DNA of 64,000 nucleotides from Streptomyces sp. NRRL S-37 (GCF_000721605.1 NZ_JOIZ01000003.1:248001-312000), one strand, 5' to 3'. Numbered from the stretch's first letter, positions 44,234 through 53,786 are shown. Notes: a model not told the origin generated them from the sequence alone. Translations and numbers: made by a program.

Positions 44234-45523
44234 CTAGGCACCCGCCGAGGCCAGCGCGGCGACCAGCACCGGCGTGACCTGCTCGACCTGCCACGCACGC
44301 GCCCCGTGTCCCGTCAGTGCCGAGGCGACCGTCTCGGCACTGACGGCCTTCGGCGGCTCCCAGCAGACCCTGCGCACCGTGTCCGGCGTGATCAGGTTCT
44401 CCGGCGGCATGTTCAGCCGCTCGGCCAGCGCGCTGACCCCCGCCCGCGCCGCGGACAGCCGTGCCGCCGCCGCCGGGTCCTTGTCGGCCCACGCGCGCGG
44501 CGGCGGGGGGCCGGTCACCGGCTGGCCGGGCTGGGGCAGTTGCGCCTCGCTCAGCGCCTTCGCCCGGTCGACGGCCGCCTGCCACTGCTCGAGCTGGCGC
44601 CGTCCCACGCGCTGCCCGAACCCGTTGAGCGCGGCGAGGGCGTGGAGGTTGGCCGGGAGGGCGAGCGCGGCCTCCACGATCGCCGCGTCCGAGAGCACCT
44701 TGCCCGGGGAGACGTCCCGGCGCTGCGCGATCCGGTCGCGGGTCTGCCACAGCTCCCGTACGACGGCCATCTGCCGGCGCCGGCGCACCTTGTGCATGCC
44801 GGAGGTGCGCCGCCAGGGGTCCTTGCGGGGCTCGGGCGGCGGGGCCGAGGCGATCGCGTCGAACTCCTGCCGGGCCCAGTCCAGCTTGCCCTGCCGGTCC
44901 AGCTCCTTCTCCAGCGCGTCGCGCAGGTCGACCAGGAGCTCGACGTCGAGGGCGGCGTAGCGCAGCCAGGGCTCGGGCAGCGGGCGGGTGGACCAGTCGA
45001 CGGCGGAGTGGCCCTTCTCCAGGACGAAGCCGAGCACGTTCTCGACCATCGCGCCGAGTCCGACGCGGGGGAACCCGGCGAGGCGTCCGGCCAGCTCGGT
45101 GTCGAAGAGGCGGGTGGGCACCATGCCTATCTCGCGGAGGCAGGGCAGGTCCTGGGTGGCGGCGTGCAGCACCCATTCGACGCCGGACAGCGCCTCGCCG
45201 AGCCCGGACAGGTCGGGGCAGGCGACGGGGTCGATCAGCGCGGTCCCGGCACCCTCGCGGCGCAGCTGGACGAGGTAGGCGCGCTGGCCGTAGCGGTAGC
45301 CGGAGGCGCGCTCGGCGTCCACGGCGACGGGGCCGCTGCCCGCGGCGAAGGCGGCGACGGCCTCGGCGAGGGCGGCCTCGTCCGCGATCACGGGCGGAAT
45401 GCCCTCGCGCGGTTCGAGCAAGGGGATCGGCGCCTCCGTAGCAGAAGATCCGCCGTCGTCCGGAGGGGCGCCTCCGGTGGTGCGCAGTGAACGGTCTGCT
45501 GCGGTGTCGTGGGCGTCGGTCAC
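44234..45523 (-). CDS. rnd: Ribonuclease D-like 3'-5' exonuclease with HRDC domain
   Basis: A 429-residue DEDD exoribonuclease. Exo I: VAVDAERASGYRYGQ. Exo II Asp region: HAATQDLPCLREIG. Exo III: RYAALDVELLVDL (YxxxD). An HRDC domain follows at about 220-300 (ELWQTRDRIAQRRDVSPGKVLSDAAIV). RNase D trims 3' ends of tRNA and other small RNAs. Actinobacterial homologs share this long C-terminal part. The gene stands between two convergent or tandem neighbours. Confidence 0.9.
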   Translation of the reverse strand: MTDAHDTAADRSLRTTGGAPPDDGGSSATEAPIPLLEPREGIPPVIADEAALAEAVAAFAAGSGPVAVDAERASGYRYGQRAYLVQLRREGAGTALIDPVACPDLSGLGEALSGVEWVLHAATQDLPCLREIGMVPTRLFDTELAGRLAGFPRVGLGAMVENVLGFVLEKGHSAVDWSTRPLPEPWLRYAALDVELLVDLRDALEKELDRQGKLDWARQEFDAIASAPPPEPRKDPWRRTSGMHKVRRRRQMAVVRELWQTRDRIAQRRDVSPGKVLSDAAIVEAALALPANLHALAALNGFGQRVGRRQLEQWQAAVDRAKALSEAQLPQPGQPVTGPPPPRAWADKDPAAAARLSAARAGVSALAERLNMPPENLITPDTVRRVCWEPPKAVSAETVASALTGHGARAWQVEQVTPVLVAALASAGA

Positions 45524-45666
45524 CTGTCAAGGGTATCCGTGCCGGGAAGGCGCCCGTCGACGGTCGTGTTCCGTGACGGGCGCCGGTGGGTCGTATTCCG
45601 GTCAGGAGGGTGAGGGATCGGGTGCGTGAGCCCGTGGGCGGGGCGGCACGGGGCGGGTGGGAGCGG

Positions 45667-46329
45667 TCAGTGGATGATGCCGGTGCGCAGGGCCACCGCC
45701 ACCATGCCGGCGCGGTCGCCCGTGCCGAGCTTGCGGGCGATGCGGGCGAGGTGGCTCTTGACGGTCAGCGCCGACAGGCCCATGGAGACGCCGATCGCCT
45801 TGTTGGACTGGCCCTCCGCCACCAGTCGCAGCACCTCGACCTCGCGGCCGGACAGTTCCCGGTAGCCGCCCGGGTGGCTCGGGGCACCCGGGGGGCGGCG
45901 GTGCAGGCGGGCGGCGGCGGCGCCGATGGGGGCGGCACCGGGGCGGGTGGGGAGCCCGAGGTTGGTGCGGGTGCCGGTGACGACGTACCCCTTCACTCCG
46001 CCGGCCAGCGCGTTGCGTACGGCGCCGATGTCGTCGGCGGCGGAGAGGGCGAGGCCGTTGGGCCAGCCGGCCGCGCGGGTCTCGGAGAGGAGGGTGAGGC
46101 CGGAACCATCCGGCAGATGGACTTCGGCGACGCAGATGTCGCGGGGGTTGCCGATGCGGGGACGAGCCTCCGCGACGGACGAGGCCTCGATGACATCGCG
46201 TACACCGAGTGCCCACAGATGGCGGGTGACGGTGGAACGGACGCGTGGGTCGGCCACGACCACCATGGCGGTCGGCTTGTTCGGGCGGTAGGCGACCAGG
46301 CTTGCGGGCTGCTCGAGGAGAACGGACAC
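45667..46329 (-). CDS. Atypical response regulator with LuxR-type HTH
   Basis: About 220 residues. The receiver-like domain lacks the phospho-acceptor Asp: Glu69 stands at that place in CVAEVHLPDGSGL, four residues before the conserved Pro. The acidic pocket has a single Asp (VVVADPRV). The Lys in VKGYVVTG is kept. The C-terminal HTH is RELSGREVEVLRLVAEGQSN through LTVKSHLARIARKLG. GTG 46329 follows AGGAGG closely; a longer frame reaches 46416. No histidine kinase is adjacent. It likely acts without classical phosphorylation. Confidence 0.85.
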   Translation of the reverse strand: MSVLLEQPASLVAYRPNKPTAMVVVADPRVRSTVTRHLWALGVRDVIEASSVAEARPRIGNPRDICVAEVHLPDGSGLTLLSETRAAGWPNGLALSAADDIGAVRNALAGGVKGYVVTGTRTNLGLPTRPGAAPIGAAAARLHRRPPGAPSHPGGYRELSGREVEVLRLVAEGQSNKAIGVSMGLSALTVKSHLARIARKLGTGDRAGMVAVALRTGIIH

Positions 46330-46597
46330 CAGGCCTCCTGGGTGCGGGACGGGCCGGCTCGTGGGGGGTGCAGTGGGGACGAACCGTGCTTTCAAGGTCA
46401 CAGTCGTCTTCGGCAATAAACCTGGTGTCCTTTAACGAATGATCACGAAGTGATGAGTAACAATCCGAGCAATTCGGACGCACGAGCGATCATTCGAAGA
46501 TCGAACGGTTTCGATCCGCGTCGCAACGCTTCCGAAAGTGGCCGTGTCGACAAAGTGACGGGCGAGCGTGACCGTCGGAAGCCCCGCGCGGGAGGCG
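46330..46597. promoter_or_regulatory. 268-nt regulator upstream region with nested inverted repeats
   Basis: A relatively AT-rich gap upstream of the LuxR-type gene. CGAATGATC (46436-46444) and GATCATTCG (46488-46496) form a wide inverted repeat. Inside it lies a small hairpin, TCCGA-GCAAT-TCGGA (46464-46478). The promoter of the regulator and the end of the DUF3000 gene must lie here; autoregulation is possible. Confidence 0.4.
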
Positions 46598-47299
46598 TCA
46601 GCGCGACTGCGGCCCCCTCCGCTGCGGCAGCGTCACCACGGACGCGTCCCCGGCGGCGGCCGGCGGCAGCCCCGCGACCTGGGCCAGCAGATCGGACCAC
46701 GCCCCCAGATGGGCGGCCGTGTCCGGGGCCCCGCCCAGCCCCTCCCGGGGCGTCCAGGACGCCCGGATCTCGATCTGCGAGGCGGCGGGCCGCGCGGACA
46801 GCCCGCCGAAGTAGTGGGAACTCGCCCGCGTCACCGTGCCGCTCGGCTCGCCGTACGTCAGCCCGCGCGCCGCCAGCGCGCCGGTCAGCCAGGACCAGCA
46901 CACGTCCGGCAGCAGCGGGTCCGCCGCCATCTCCGGCTCCAGCTCCGCGCGCACCAGCGTCACCAGACGGAAGGTGCCCCGCCAGGCGTCGTGCCCGGCC
47001 GGGTCGTGCAGCAGCACCAGCCGCCCGTCGGCCAGGTCCTCCTCGCCGTCGACGACCGCCGCCTCCAGCGCGTACGCGTACGGGGCGAGCCGCTTCGGGG
47101 CGGGCGCGGGATCCACCTCGATCTGCGGCCGCAGCCGCGCGCCGCGCAGCGCCTCCACGGCGGCCCGGAAGGGCGGCGGGGGCGCGCCCCCCGTACCCCC
47201 CGCGCCCCCCGCGCCCCCCTGACCGGAGTCCCCTCCGGTCTCCTTCCGTTCGTCCATTCCGCCAGCGCCGTCCGACAGTCGTCCCTGAGCCGCAGCCAT
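46598..47299 (-). CDS. DUF3000-type conserved actinobacterial protein
   Basis: About 233 residues. After a Gly/Pro-rich N-terminus ([17 protein letters not shown]) comes the compact domain [35 protein letters not shown] with [13 protein letters not shown] later. I recognise it as the DUF3000 family that is usually found beside hemE in actinobacteria. Function unknown; no signal peptide. ATG 47257 would remove 14 residues and is an alternative start. It diverges from hemE. Confidence 0.8.
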   Translation of the reverse strand: MAAAQGRLSDGAGGMDERKETGGDSGQGGAGGAGGTGGAPPPPFRAAVEALRGARLRPQIEVDPAPAPKRLAPYAYALEAAVVDGEEDLADGRLVLLHDPAGHDAWRGTFRLVTLVRAELEPEMAADPLLPDVCWSWLTGALAARGLTYGEPSGTVTRASSHYFGGLSARPAASQIEIRASWTPREGLGGAPDTAAHLGAWSDLLAQVAGLPPAAAGDASVVTLPQRRGPQSR

Positions 47300-47428
47300 G
47301 CGGGGAAGATTAAGCGGAACGGGCCCCCGGCGCGGGGAGGGACACCCGCGCCGCCCGGCGGTGTCCGGATCCCGCCCCGTGAGCCCTGGGGTCCGGACGT
47401 GCCGGAGGGTCGTGCGAGACTTGCCGGT

Positions 47429-48523
47429 GTGAGTGCCAACGCAAGCCCGACGGGCCAGACGCCGACCGCGACCCCCGATCCCGTCAGGAACGACGCAGTC
47501 CAGGAATCCGCCTTCCTCAAGGCGTGCCGGCGCGAGCCCGTGCCGCACACGCCGGTGTGGTTCATGCGGCAGGCCGGGCGCTCACTGCCGGAGTACCGCA
47601 AGGTCCGCGAGGGCATCGGGATGCTCGACTCCTGCATGCGCCCCGACCTGGTCACCGAGATCACCCTCCAGCCGGTGCGCCGCCACCAGGTGGACGCGGC
47701 GATCTACTTCAGCGACATCGTCGTCCCCCTCAAGGCCATCGGCGTCGACCTCGACATCAAGCCGGGCATCGGCCCGGTCGTCGAGCAGCCCGTGCGCACC
47801 CGCGCCGACCTCGCCCGGCTGCGCGACCTCACCCCCGAGGACGTCTCCTACGTCACCGAGGCGATCGGCATGCTGACCCGCGAGCTCGGGCCCACCCCGC
47901 TGATCGGCTTCGCGGGCGCCCCGTTCACCCTCGCGAGCTACCTCGTCGAGGGCGGCCCGTCCCGTACGTACGAGAACGCCAAGGCGATGATGTACGGCGA
48001 CCCGGAGCTCTGGGCCGACCTGCTCGACCGCCTCGCCGACATCACGGCCGCGTTCCTGAAGGTGCAGATCGAGGCCGGCGCCTCCGCCGTCCAGCTCTTC
48101 GACTCCTGGGCCGGCGCGCTCGCCCCCGCCGACTACCGGCGCTCGGTGCTGCCCGCCTCGGCGAAGGTGTTCGACGCGGTGGCCGGCCACGGCGTCCCGC
48201 GCATCCACTTCGGCGTCGGCACCGGCGAGCTGCTGGGGCTCATGGGCGAGGCCGGCGCGGACGTCGTCGGCGTCGACTGGCGCGTCCCGATGGACGAGGC
48301 CGCCCGCCGCGTCGGCCCCGGCAAGGCGCTCCAGGGCAACCTGGACCCGACCGTGCTGTTCGCCGGCCGGGAGGCCGTCGAGACCAAGGCGCGGGAGGTC
48401 CTGGAGACGGCCGCCGGCCTGGAGGGCCACGTCTTCAACCTCGGCCACGGCGTCATGCCGTCCACCGACCCGGACGCCCTGACCCGTCTCGTGGAGTACG
48501 TCCACACGCGGACGGCACGCTGA
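47429..48523 (+). CDS. hemE: Uroporphyrinogen decarboxylase
   Basis: 364 residues. It converts uroporphyrinogen III to coproporphyrinogen III in haem synthesis. Signature one is [16 protein letters not shown] (substrate-binding Arg residues), followed by [17 protein letters not shown] with the catalytic Asp. Signature two, [17 protein letters not shown], and the C-terminal [13 protein letters not shown] are also present. The GTG start at 47429 gives a short Ala/Thr-rich leader. It is the last core gene before the meroterpenoid cluster. Confidence 0.96.
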   Translation: MSANASPTGQTPTATPDPVRNDAVQESAFLKACRREPVPHTPVWFMRQAGRSLPEYRKVREGIGMLDSCMRPDLVTEITLQPVRRHQVDAAIYFSDIVVPLKAIGVDLDIKPGIGPVVEQPVRTRADLARLRDLTPEDVSYVTEAIGMLTRELGPTPLIGFAGAPFTLASYLVEGGPSRTYENAKAMMYGDPELWADLLDRLADITAAFLKVQIEAGASAVQLFDSWAGALAPADYRRSVLPASAKVFDAVAGHGVPRIHFGVGTGELLGLMGEAGADVVGVDWRVPMDEAARRVGPGKALQGNLDPTVLFAGREAVETKAREVLETAAGLEGHVFNLGHGVMPSTDPDALTRLVEYVHTRTAR

Positions 48524-48614
48524 CCCACCGCGTACGCGCCGGAACCCGGGGGCGGGGTACGGGGCACACGTCGCCCGCCGCGTTCGCTCCCGGGTACGGG
48601 CAGGTGGAGGCCCC

Positions 48615-49234
48615 ATGAGGCCCGAGACGTCCGACCCCGCCCCGATCGGCGTCGTCTTCACGCGGGGGCCGGAACACCGGCTCGCGCACAGGGGCGCCGT
48701 CCACCGGAACACCTTCGGCGACCGCCCGCCGGGCCGGACGGTCCGCGAGGCATTCCCGGCCTCGCGCGGTCCGGCCGCTGCGACCAGGGCTTCGCTACGG
48801 GCGCGGCCGAGGCGCTCACCTCCGTACCCGGCGACCCGGCCCACCCCGGTCCGGTGGGCGGCGGGACCCGGGAGCATCACCTTGTACGGCAGCGCGCAGG
48901 CCCGGACCGCACGGCCTTCGGCGGGAACGGGGGCGATCACGCCGGGTGCCCGGCCGACCGGTGCGCGCGCCGGGACAACGGCTTCCGCGGACGGCGCGGG
49001 AACACGGCGGCGGGGGATCCCGCCCGGGCTCGCGGAACTGGGCACATCGCCACCGTCCGCCGTGTCCTGTGCGACATCGGCGTCCGGGACGGGCCGCGAT
49101 CGCCGGCGCTGGACGCGGGCGGCCGCGCGGGGGCCGAGCACATGGCCGCGCTGCGGCGCGACCACCCCGGCGCACCCGCCGTGTCCGTCCGCACGGGCGA
49201 AGGAGTGGACGAACCCCCGCGGCGCCCCGCGTGA
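48615..49234 (+). pseudogene. Possible frameshifted small ORF downstream of hemE
   Basis: ATG 48615 follows a good ribosome binding site (GGTGGAGG, 48603-48610) and codes about 50 residues with GC-rich third positions (MRPETSDPAPIGVVFTRG). Coding-like composition then continues in another frame from about 48770 to a TGA at 49234, ending RTGEGVDEPPRRPA. A single-base shift near 48765-48785 would explain this. I do not recognise the product; it may equally be non-coding GC-rich sequence. Confidence 0.3.
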
Positions 49235-49950
49235 GCCGGAGGGGACCTGTGGGGCGGGGCCCGGACCCGCCGTCCGGGGCCGCCGCCGGTCCGGGCGGTG
49301 GCGGCAGGACGGTGAACGAGGCGCTCCATCGATGTGACCTGTGTCACTCGATGGTGTTCTTGGCGCCGGGGTTCCTCCCGTGTCACGATTTCCGCACACC
49401 TTCCCTGCCCGAAAACAGTCGCGAGGCAGCGGATCGACCGCCCTCCCGGGGTCGGCCGCCCTCCCGTCGATCCCCCGCAGGCGAGACCGGACCCCCTGTG
49501 GACCACAGTGGTCGATCGCATTGCTTCGGGCATGCGAGCAGCTGAATTCCCCTCCCTCGAAGGGCGGACGCGACTCGCCGTCGACGTTCCCCTCCGACCC
49601 GGCCGCCCCGGCGAACACGTCGGTCCGGCAGTCCGGCCGCGGTCCGTCCCGCGTCAGCCTCAGGCGCACCACGCGTGCCGACGCGACACGGACCACGGAC
49701 GGGGCCGGAGCGCTCCGCCGACGCGTCACGAAGCGGCCCGCGCTCCCGGAGGTCCGTGAGGCCGCCCGCCAGGGCCGTGCGGCGTCCGACCGCGAGCGGT
49801 GTCCGCCCGCCCGGTTCACCACGGGCGTGACAGACCACCGCGTGGAACCTGTCAACGACCACACCGAGGACGGCGGCGAGAACGGTCCGCCGTCAGCGCG
49901 ACGCCCTCACCGCCCCTGCCGTCGAGACCCTGAGGAAGTGGATCCCCGAT
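49235..49950. other. Gene-poor upstream region of the tetrahydroxynaphthalene synthase gene
   Basis: About 715 nt with no ORF I can support on either strand. It should hold the promoter of the meroterpenoid biosynthetic genes. A Crp-like palindrome lies at 49334-49347. The remaining sequence shows no clear homology, repeat or RNA structure to me. Confidence 0.4.
49334..49347. promoter_or_regulatory. Crp-like binding site
   Basis: GTGACCTGTGTCAC fits the GTG-N6-GNCAC pattern I recall for Streptomyces Crp. It sits within a wider imperfect palindrome (CATCGATGTGAC and GTCACTCGATG, 49327-49352). It lies about 600 nt upstream of the tetrahydroxynaphthalene synthase gene, far for a direct promoter site. 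Confidence 0.45.
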
Positions 49951-51021
49951 ATGCCGAGGCTATGCAAGCCGGCGATGAACGCGCCCGAACACGTCATCAC
50001 CGTGGAAGAGACCCTGGAGTTCGCCGCGAGAACCCATGCCGGCAAGCCCCAGCTCCCCCTGGCGCTCCGCCTGATCCGGAACACCGGCGTCAAGAAGCGG
50101 CACATCGTCCAGCCCATCGAGAAGACGCTCCACCATCCGGGCTTCGAGGAGCGCAACCGCGTCTATGAGGCCGAGTCCAAGAAGCGCACACCCCAGGTCG
50201 TCGAACAGGCCCTGACCAACGCCGAACTGAAGGCCCGTGACATCGACGCCATCATCTACGTGTCGTGCACCGGCTTCCTGATGCCGTCACTGACGGCATG
50301 GATGATCAACAACCTGGGCTTCCGCTCCGACACACGGCAGATACCCATCGCCCAGCTGGGCTGCGCGGCGGGCGGAGCGGCGATCAACCGCGCCCACGAC
50401 TTCTGCGCGGCCCACCCCGGCAGCAACGTCCTGATCGTCTCCTGCGAGCTGTGCTCGCTCTGCTACCAGCCCGACGCGGACGACATCGGCTCACTGCTCT
50501 CGGACGGCCTGTTCGGCGACGCGGTCGCCGCCGCCGTCGTACGGGGCGAAGGGGGCGTCGGCATCGACCTGGAGCGCAACGCCTCCTACCTCATCCCGGG
50601 CACCGAGGACTGGATCTCCTACGCGGTCAAGGACACCGGCTTCCACTTCCAGCTGGACCGCCGCGTGCCCGGCACGATGGAGCCGCTCGCCCCGGTCCTG
50701 CGCGAGCTGGCCAAGGACCACAGCTGGGACGTCGGCAAGCTCGACTTCTACATCATTCACGCCGGCGGCCCGCGCATCCTCGACGACCTCGCGAAGTTCC
50801 TCGAAGTCGACCGCGAGGTGTTCCGGCACAGCTGGTCGACCCTGAACGAGTACGGCAACATCGCCAGCGCCGTCGTCCTCGAGGCCACCCGCAGGCTGTT
50901 CGAGGAGGACGCGCCCGCGCCCGGCGCGACCGGCCTGATCGCAGGCTTCGGCCCGGGCATCACCGCCGAGATGGTGCTCGGCACCTGGGCGGCCGGCGGC
51001 GTCCCGCGGACCTTCGCCTGA
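49951..51021 (+). CDS. rppA: Type III polyketide synthase, 1,3,6,8-tetrahydroxynaphthalene synthase
   Basis: A 356-residue chalcone-synthase-family enzyme. Cys138, His270 and Asn303 form the catalytic triad, and Cys106 and Tyr224 sit at the positions known from S. coelicolor THN synthase. It condenses five malonyl-CoA to tetrahydroxynaphthalene, the aromatic core of furaquinocin- and naphterpin-type meroterpenoids. The N-terminus PRLCKPAMNAPEHVITVEET matches RppA proteins and fixes the ATG. It heads the rightward cluster; a cupin gene follows after 31 nt. Confidence 0.93.
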   Translation: MPRLCKPAMNAPEHVITVEETLEFAARTHAGKPQLPLALRLIRNTGVKKRHIVQPIEKTLHHPGFEERNRVYEAESKKRTPQVVEQALTNAELKARDIDAIIYVSCTGFLMPSLTAWMINNLGFRSDTRQIPIAQLGCAAGGAAINRAHDFCAAHPGSNVLIVSCELCSLCYQPDADDIGSLLSDGLFGDAVAAAVVRGEGGVGIDLERNASYLIPGTEDWISYAVKDTGFHFQLDRRVPGTMEPLAPVLRELAKDHSWDVGKLDFYIIHAGGPRILDDLAKFLEVDREVFRHSWSTLNEYGNIASAVVLEATRRLFEEDAPAPGATGLIAGFGPGITAEMVLGTWAAGGVPRTFA

Positions 51022-51052
51022 GCCCACGCACCGATCAAAGGAAGCGGAGCAC

Positions 51053-51622
51053 ATGACCGACCTCATCATCCCGGCCGGTGTCGGGCGCAAGCTGGTCACC
51101 CCCGCGCAGGAGGTGACCTTCAAGGCCACGAAGGAGATGGGATCCTCCGTATCGATCTTCGAGGTGGTCGTTCCGCCCGGATTCGACGTCGGGGCGCACG
51201 TCCACAACCGGTCCCAGGAGTTCTTCTACGTCCTGGAGGGCGAGCTGGACCTGCTGTGCTTCGAGCCGGCCGAGCGTACGACGGACACCTGGCACCACTG
51301 GCGGTCACCCAAGGGCGACCGTGTCGTCCGCGCCGGTGAGGGCAGTTGCATGTTCGTGCCCTCCGGCACCCCGCACGCGTTCCGGAACGCCACGGACAAG
51401 CCGGTGAAGATGCTCTTCCAGAGCTATCCCTCGCCCGAACACGAGGCCTACTTCGAGGAGATCGCCGAGATCTGGTCACGCGGCACCGCGGTGGACCCCG
51501 CGGCCGTGGAGGCGATGCGCCGGCGGTACGACGTCAGCCAGATCACGCCGCTGCGCTTCGAGCCGCCGTCCGGCGCCGGGAACCCCGGCCGGGAAACGGA
51601 CGCCGAGCGGAACGAGAGGTGA
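51053..51622 (+). CDS. Cupin-fold THN oxygenase (flaviolin-forming, MomA-like)
   Basis: A 189-residue single-domain cupin. The metal-site motifs are visible: GAHVHNRSQEFFYVLEGELD (G-x-H-x-H with later Glu) and the second His in PSGTPHAFRNATDKP. Small cupins next to THN synthases are known to oxidise THN to flaviolin, so that reaction is the best guess. An AAAGGAAG-type ribosome binding site precedes the ATG. Its end overlaps the GTG alternative start of the aminotransferase. Confidence 0.8.
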   Translation: MTDLIIPAGVGRKLVTPAQEVTFKATKEMGSSVSIFEVVVPPGFDVGAHVHNRSQEFFYVLEGELDLLCFEPAERTTDTWHHWRSPKGDRVVRAGEGSCMFVPSGTPHAFRNATDKPVKMLFQSYPSPEHEAYFEEIAEIWSRGTAVDPAAVEAMRRRYDVSQITPLRFEPPSGAGNPGRETDAERNER

Positions 51623-51627
51623 CCGCG

Positions 51628-52794
51628 ATGGAGACGCCCCCTCCCGTTCCCCTGGTCCACGCGAGCCTCGGGGAGAAGGAACTGGCCGCCGTCGCCGAGG
51701 TGTTCTCCTCCGGCTGGCCCGCCGGACAAGGCCCGAGGGGCAAGGCCCTGGAGGCCCAGCTGGCCGAGAGGTACGAAGTCGCCGACGCCGTCGCGGCGAG
51801 CAACTGCGGTGCCGCGCTCCACTTGGCGCTGCTCGCCCTCGGCGTCGAACCCGGCGACGAGGTGATCGTCGCCGACTACACCTTCCCGGCCCCCGCCCAG
51901 GCCGTGCGCTACGTCGACGCCGTACCGGTCTTCGCCGACGTGCGTGCCGACACCGGCACCGTCGACCCGCGGTCGGTGGCCGACCTGATCACCCCCCGCA
52001 CCGTCGGCGTGATCGCGGTGGACACGCTCGGCGTCCCCGCCGACTACGGGCAACTGCAGACGATCGCCGACCGTCACGGCCTGTTCCTCGTGGAGGACGC
52101 GGCCTGCGCGGTCGGCGCCACCTACCGGGGCCGCCAGGCGGGCGCGCTCGCCGAGGTGGGCTGCCTGTCCTTCCACGGACGCAAGGGAGCCACCAGCGGT
52201 GAGGGAGGCGCGCTGCTCGCGCGCGACCCGAGGATCGGCGCGGACGCGCGGCTGCGTTCCTCCTTCGGCATCGGCAGCATTTTCGACATGGGCAAGGTCG
52301 TCGGCCTGCCCATCCCGGAGTTCACCGAGATCGGCTACAACTACAAGCTGTCCGACATCGCCGCGGCGATCCTGCAGGTGCAGCTGGGCAGGGTCGACGA
52401 ACTGCTGGCCCGCCGCAACGCCGTCGCCGCGCAGTACACCGAACTCCTCGCCGACGAGGAACTCCTGACGGTGCCGTTCGTGCCGGAGGACCGCACCCAC
52501 GCCTGGCAGTCCTACGTCGTCACGCTGGACGCGGGCGTGGACCGCTCGGCGGTCGCCGCCGAACTGCGGGGCCAGGGGATCGGCTGCGGACAGGGCGCGT
52601 GGGCGACCCACGTGCAGCCGGTGTTCCGGTCGCGGCAGAAGTGCCCGGTCTCGGCGGACCTCTTCGCGCGCAACCTCGCCGTACCCATGCACGCGGAACT
52701 CACCCCGGACCAGGTCGAGAGGGTCGTGAACGCCCTGCGCGGCGCGGTCCGGACCCACTCGACGGCCACCCGGTCCACAGGAGGGGCAGCATGA
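51628..52794 (+). CDS. DegT/DnrJ/EryC1-family PLP aminotransferase
   Basis: 388 residues. PLP lysine in SFHGRKGATSGEGGALL; other family segments are AVAASNCGAALHLALLAL, DEVIVADYTFPAPAQAVRY and LVEDAACAVGATYRG. The family normally aminates sugars, but no deoxysugar genes are present. Homologs in furaquinocin and naphterpin clusters aminate the flaviolin nucleus, so an 8-amino-flaviolin intermediate is inferred. ATG 51628 has AGAGG 8 nt upstream; GTG 51619 would overlap the cupin stop. It is coupled to the methyltransferase (ATGA). Confidence 0.87.
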   Translation: METPPPVPLVHASLGEKELAAVAEVFSSGWPAGQGPRGKALEAQLAERYEVADAVAASNCGAALHLALLALGVEPGDEVIVADYTFPAPAQAVRYVDAVPVFADVRADTGTVDPRSVADLITPRTVGVIAVDTLGVPADYGQLQTIADRHGLFLVEDAACAVGATYRGRQAGALAEVGCLSFHGRKGATSGEGGALLARDPRIGADARLRSSFGIGSIFDMGKVVGLPIPEFTEIGYNYKLSDIAAAILQVQLGRVDELLARRNAVAAQYTELLADEELLTVPFVPEDRTHAWQSYVVTLDAGVDRSAVAAELRGQGIGCGQGAWATHVQPVFRSRQKCPVSADLFARNLAVPMHAELTPDQVERVVNALRGAVRTHSTATRSTGGAA

Positions 52795-53786
52795 CGAACC
52801 ACCAGCCGTCGCCCGACACCGTCATGCGGCTGATCAACGGTTACTGGGCCACCGGCATTCTCGCCGTCTCGGCCACTCACTCGCTCTTCAACCACCTGGA
52901 GGACGGCGCGGGCACCGCGGCCGCGCTGGCCGACCGCGCCCGGATCTCCGAACGGGGCGCGCAGACTCTCCTCGACGGGCTCGTCAGCATCGGTCTGGTC
53001 GAGCGGGACGACGGCCGCTACCGCAACACCGCCGAGGCGTCCGCCTACCTGGTCGACGGCAAGCCCGGCTCGCTGAGCAGCTTCGCCAGGCTCAAACTGA
53101 CCCACATGGGCAGCCTGGCCGACCTCGCCGAGGTGGTTCGCGTCGGAGGGCCGGTGACGAACCCGGTGGTGGAAGTGGCCAACAACCCGCACTGGGAGGG
53201 GATCGTCACGGCGATCGCCGCGCAGTCGGTGCCCGCCGCGACGCTCGCCGCCGAGCTGCTCGGGCTGGCCGGGGCCGGCGAGATCACCATCCTCGACGTG
53301 GGCGGCGGATCGGGCGTCTACTCGGGCATCTGGCTGGAGGCCAACCCGGCCGCCCGCTCCACCCAGCTCGACTGGGAGCCGATCAACGCGATCGCCCGCC
53401 GGCTGCTGACGGAGCGCGGAGTGGCCGACCGGTTCACCACCGTCGACGGCGACTTCCACACCACCGACTTCGGCACCGCCGCGTACGACGTCGCGGTGTA
53501 CTCCCACATCGCCCACCAGGAGGGGCCGGAGAGCAATGTGGAGGTCTTCACCCGGCTCCGGCAGGCCCTCAGGCCCGGCGGCACCCTCGTCGTCAACGAC
53601 TACGTCGTCGACGACGACCGCAGCGGTCCGGCCTTCCCCCTGCTGTTCGCCTCCGAGATGCTGCTCAAGAGCAAGCAGGGCAGCACCTGGCGGCGGTCCG
53701 ACTACCACGACTGGCTCGCCAAGGCCGGCTTCACGGACGTCTCGTTCCACTCCGCGCCGCCCGCCACCCTGGTCATCGCCCGGTAG
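52791..53786 (+). CDS. SAM-dependent methyltransferase (O-methyltransferase-like, with dimerisation domain)
   Basis: 331 residues. A winged-helix dimerisation domain (RISERGAQTLLDGLVSIGLVER) precedes a class I methyltransferase core with SAM motif ILDVGGGSGVYSG. A His aligned with the usual catalytic His is kept in SHIAHQEGP, although the following Asp is Gln. The aromatic core of furaquinocin-type compounds carries C- and O-methyl groups, so either outcome is possible. GGAGGGG precedes the ATG. Confidence 0.85.
   Translation: MTNHQPSPDTVMRLINGYWATGILAVSATHSLFNHLEDGAGTAAALADRARISERGAQTLLDGLVSIGLVERDDGRYRNTAEASAYLVDGKPGSLSSFARLKLTHMGSLADLAEVVRVGGPVTNPVVEVANNPHWEGIVTAIAAQSVPAATLAAELLGLAGAGEITILDVGGGSGVYSGIWLEANPAARSTQLDWEPINAIARRLLTERGVADRFTTVDGDFHTTDFGTAAYDVAVYSHIAHQEGPESNVEVFTRLRQALRPGGTLVVNDYVVDDDRSGPAFPLLFASEMLLKSKQGSTWRRSDYHDWLAKAGFTDVSFHSAPPATLVIAR

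Noticed and set aside
49341..50168. An open frame upstream of and into the THN synthase gene
   Set aside because: It is Arg/Pro-rich, has no domain, and overlaps the well-supported start of the THN synthase in another frame.
52791..53786. Idea that the methyltransferase lacks the catalytic His and must be a C-methyltransferase
   Set aside because: On alignment by eye, SHIAHQE keeps a His at the LHDW position. Only the following Asp differs, so O-methylation cannot be excluded.
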